Below, one piece after another: positions 6,660 through 8,438 of a stretch of 8,438 nt of DNA. The notes under the pieces were generated by a model, which did no database searches, was not told where the DNA came from, and worked only from the letters and a program-made list of their open reading frames with translations. Position 1 is the first letter of the stretch. Each line of letters opens with the position of its first letter. The stretch is from contig JANXUW010000209.1 in NCBI GenBank assembly GCA_025351985.1, positions 1 through 8,438 of the forward strand, given 5' to 3'. The DNA is from Pseudolysobacter sp. GTDB lineage: Bacteria > Pseudomonadota > Gammaproteobacteria > Xanthomonadales > Rhodanobacteraceae. Both the position numbers and the translations under genes were made by a program.

Positions 6660-7810
6660 AAATCGGTGGTCTCCAGTGGCAGCCAGGCTTCGAGCGTGAA
6701 GCCCTGCCCCCTGGCCGTGATGATGTTCAAGCGGCCACCGAGCTGCGCGAGTCGCTCGCGCATGCCGACCAGCCCGTTACCTTGTTTCAGCATATCGGCA
6801 CCGAGCCCATCGTCGCGGGCGTGGATTGCCAATTCTTTTTCCGCAGTATGCTCGAAACGCAGCCAGAGATTTCTGGCATCGGCATGTCGCACCGCATTGG
6901 TGATGATTTCCTGCGTGCAGCGCAACAGTACCTGCGCACGGCGCGGATCGTCCACCGCAAAGCGCGGCGGCAGTTCGAGATGGATCGCCAACGCCGGCAC
7001 GCCTTCGACGATCGTGCGCAACGCTTCGGTCAGATCGATCGCGTCGCCGTCGCGCAACTGGCTCACCACTTCGCGCACATCGGACAACAATAATTTTGCG
7101 ACCGACTGCGCCTGGCGCACGTGCTCCTGCGCGCCGCCGCTGACGAGGTGACTGGCGACTTCGAGGTTCAAACTCAGCGCGGTCAAATGATGCCCGACCA
7201 GGTCATGCAGCTCGCGCGAGATGCGCATGCGTTCGGCGATGCGGCTGGATTCGGCGAGCAGTTTTCGCGTCGCACGCAACTCGGAATTCAGGCGCCTGAA
7301 CTCCTCGCGCGAATCCGCCTGCTGCCGCGCCACGAGCGAGGTGATAAACGCAAATCCGGTGTAGCCCAGATACACACCGCTCTGGATCAGCGCGTCGAGC
7401 CAACCGTAATCGGGCTGGCTTTTCATGATCGGAATCAGCGCGAAATTCTGCAGGATCAGCCACACCACGCTCGGCCAAAACGGGAGCAGCCACGGCAGTA
7501 CGCCGGCAATCACCAGCATCAGCACGCTGCCGAGGCCGGAGTGGCTGAAATAACTCAGCGCCATCGTCATCGAAGTCATGATCACCAGCAGCGGCACCTT
7601 CAACTGCCACGGCTGACGTTTGCCGAGATCGCGCGTGATCGCCCAGTACGCCACGCCAAACGTGAGGTAGGACACCACCCACGCCAAGTGCACGGCGGTC
7701 GTGCCTTCGTCCTCCGGAATATTCCACAGCCACGGGATACAAACCCATACATAGGTGTACAGGCCGGCATAACGCAGCAACTGGATATGGTTGATCGACT
7801 GGAAATTCAT
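6656..7810 (-). CDS. DesK-like sensor histidine kinase with multi-pass membrane domain
   Basis: A 384-residue membrane kinase. About six hydrophobic segments span residues 11-160 (among them VLMLVIAGVLPWLLPFW), with no large extracytoplasmic domain, so it may sense the membrane or a small ligand within it, as DesK-type kinases do. After a coiled linker (about 163-195) comes the HisKA_3 dimerisation domain with the phospho-accepting H202 in ISRELHDLVGHHLTALSLNL. The ATPase domain has the N-box N305 (TQEIITNAVRHA), the G1 box DDGLG (333-337) and the G2 box GNGLVGMRERL (344-354). I chose the ATG at 7810 (MNFQSINHIQ) because the upstream extension to a GTG at 7879 is Arg/Pro-rich and has no ribosome site; the chosen ATG also has only a weak one. 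It is translationally coupled to the regulator gene. The stimulus is unknown. Confidence 0.93.
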   Translation of the reverse strand: MNFQSINHIQLLRYAGLYTYVWVCIPWLWNIPEDEGTTAVHLAWVVSYLTFGVAYWAITRDLGKRQPWQLKVPLLVIMTSMTMALSYFSHSGLGSVLMLVIAGVLPWLLPFWPSVVWLILQNFALIPIMKSQPDYGWLDALIQSGVYLGYTGFAFITSLVARQQADSREEFRRLNSELRATRKLLAESSRIAERMRISRELHDLVGHHLTALSLNLEVASHLVSGGAQEHVRQAQSVAKLLLSDVREVVSQLRDGDAIDLTEALRTIVEGVPALAIHLELPPRFAVDDPRRAQVLLRCTQEIITNAVRHADARNLWLRFEHTAEKELAIHARDDGLGADMLKQGNGLVGMRERLAQLGGRLNIITARGQGFTLEAWLPLETTDL

Positions 7811-7842
7811 GTCTGCATCATAGGCGCCGCGGCGCGGAGCGC

Positions 7843-7906
7843 AATCTGTCCTAAGTAAGGGGTGCGCTGGCCGGCGCACAAGGCTGCACGCCGGGTGGGA
7901 CAGATT
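7843..7906. repeat. Inverted repeat AATCTGTCC ... GGACAGATT upstream of the kinase
   Basis: Two perfectly complementary 9-mers at 7843-7851 and 7898-7906 flank the proposed kinase promoter with 46 bases between them. The centres are about 55 bp apart, near five helical turns, as for a pair of operator half-sites. Autoregulation by the encoded response regulator is a possible role, but this is inference only. Confidence 0.4.
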
Positions 7907-7987
7907 TCCTTGTTGTCGCTCCTTTCAAAGCGTGAGCCGCGGAAACGATTGCATCAAGAGCAGCAAACTTAACTTGGGCGACGTTAA

Positions 7988-8016
7988 ACGGCATGGCCGC
8001 ACTAAGCCGTGGCGGC
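7988..8016. other. Overlapping short hairpins upstream of the right-edge gene
   Basis: ACGGC (7988-7992) can pair with GCCGT (8006-8010). GCCGCAC (7996-8002) can alternatively pair with GTGGCGGC (8009-8016) with one bulged base. The two pairings compete for the same bases just upstream of the ribosome site at 8035-8041, so leader-RNA control of the 8046 gene is possible but unproven. Confidence 0.3.
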
Positions 8017-8045
8017 AACTCAATTCCGGGATCAAGGGGAGCATC

Positions 8046-8438
8046 GTGGGGGCATCTGCGCGCGATTTAATACTCGTATTTCTGACGTTCTCATTGATAT
8101 CCGCAGCTTTTGCTGCGCCCGCAGATGAGGGGCCAGTCGCCATATGGGAACGCAAACTCTTGTCCTCCGAAACTCTGCAGAAGGCGCCTCTGCGTGTTAC
8201 GCCAGACGACAAAAAAGAATTCATGGTGACGCTGCGTCCGTCGGAGGGCATTCCGCTTACTTCCAATAAAAAAGCTGTGATGGTCCATGTTGACAATATG
8301 CCGTTGCCGCTACGTGTTGCGCTAGAAGCACCCAGCAACGACGCCAAGCCACTTCCCGTAGTGCTCAAGCCAGGCGATACGAACGATGTACTGAAAGTCC
8401 AGATCAGTAACCTACGTGACTTGAAGGACCGATCGCCG
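8046..8438 (+). CDS. Exported protein of unknown function, N-terminal part, GTG start, truncated by window edge
   Basis: An open frame of 131 codons runs from a GTG start to the end of the window with no stop. The start is supported by a purine-rich AAGGGGAG ribosome site (8034-8041) and by an immediate signal peptide, GASARDLILVFLTFSLIS followed by AAFA, with likely cleavage before APADEG. The mature part contains regions that could be beta strands (KEFMVTLRPSEGIPLTSNKK, AVMVHVDNMPLPLRVALEAP, LKPGDTNDVLKVQISNL). I do not recognise the family. The codons include TTA, ATA, CTA, ACT and GAA, more AT-rich than the other genes here, which suggests recent acquisition or low expression. It is transcribed divergently from the histidine kinase. 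A minus-strand frame covers the same bases (7925-8368) but has no signal or ribosome site and looks like a shadow. Confidence 0.65.
   Translation, partial: MGASARDLILVFLTFSLISAAFAAPADEGPVAIWERKLLSSETLQKAPLRVTPDDKKEFMVTLRPSEGIPLTSNKKAVMVHVDNMPLPLRVALEAPSNDAKPLPVVLKPGDTNDVLKVQISNLRDLKDRSP

Larger units (their letters stand above)
7811..8045. other. Divergent intergenic region between histidine kinase and right-edge gene
   Basis: This 235-bp region must hold promoters for both directions. It contains a perfect 9-bp inverted repeat, AATCTGTCC (7843-7851) and GGACAGATT (7898-7906), centred about 55 bp apart. It also holds a short hairpin GTGCGC/GCGCAC (7862-7867, 7874-7879) and a larger hairpin near 7988-8016. 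A weak kinase promoter on the minus strand could be TTGTGC, 17 bases, TTACTT (7884-7856). No clear promoter for the plus-strand gene is evident. Confidence 0.5.

Noticed and set aside
7811..7879. Kinase start at GTG 7879, adding 23 residues
   Set aside because: The added residues are Arg/Pro-rich, there is no ribosome site, and the extension would place the start inside the hairpin GTGCGC/GCGCAC. The ATG at 7810 leads directly to the membrane domain.
7967..7989. ACTTAAC ... GTTAAAC resembling integron attC core sites
   Set aside because: The two cores match the RYYYAAC/GTTRRRY patterns but are only 9 bases apart, far too short for an attC site. No integrase or cassette array is visible.
7925..8368. 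147-codon minus-strand open frame at the right end
   Set aside because: The plus strand here has a good ribosome site, a signal peptide and an uninterrupted frame. The minus frame lacks these and is Ser/Arg-rich.

Overview
This window looks like a chromosomal stretch from a GC-rich Gram-negative bacterium. The best fit is a gammaproteobacterium of the Xanthomonadales/Rhodanobacteraceae type. The basis is a GC-rich, coding-dense sequence, a periplasmic metal-binding protein beside an outer-membrane beta-barrel protein, and protein families that I recall from that group. The taxonomic call is recollection, not a search result. Seven of the eight genes lie on the minus strand, so in transcription order the window reads from high to low coordinates. 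The eighth gene lies at the right edge on the plus strand.

Layout, left to right. Positions 1-1214 (minus) hold an ABC exporter pair of the GldA/GldF (ABC-2) type: a complete ATPase and the first 93 residues of its permease, which runs off the left edge. The two overlap by ATGA. Positions 1351-1379 hold a clear rho-independent terminator that closes the next unit, a membrane-anchored SRPBCC protein with a GyrI-like C-terminal half (1402-2457, minus). Positions 2717-5859 (minus) hold a three-gene metal uptake operon: an outer-membrane porin-like barrel with histidine clusters, a ZnuA/TroA-type periplasmic binding protein, and a ZnuB-type inner-membrane permease. A perfect 12-bp palindrome resembling a Zur operator overlaps the likely promoter of the porin gene. 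No ATPase (ZnuC) for this importer is in the window. Positions 6018-7810 (minus) hold a DesK/DesR-like (NarL/FixJ-type) two-component system whose genes overlap by ATGA. Positions 7811-8045 form the intergenic region between the histidine kinase and a rightward gene of unknown function. That gene starts at a GTG (8046), encodes an exported protein and runs off the right edge. Its codon use is visibly more AT-rich than its neighbours.

How the genes work together: the porin, binding protein and permease form one metal-import route, most likely zinc, across the outer membrane, periplasm and inner membrane, probably repressed by Zur when metal is sufficient. The kinase and regulator form a signalling pair whose target is not evident; the metal locus directly downstream and the divergent exported protein are both possible targets, but nothing proves either. 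The ABC exporter and the SRPBCC protein look like independent units. I see no CRISPR array, insertion sequence, tRNA or rRNA. I do not see a convincing new multi-gene system. The least explained items are the right-edge exported protein with its structured upstream region, and the His-rich porin tied to zinc uptake.
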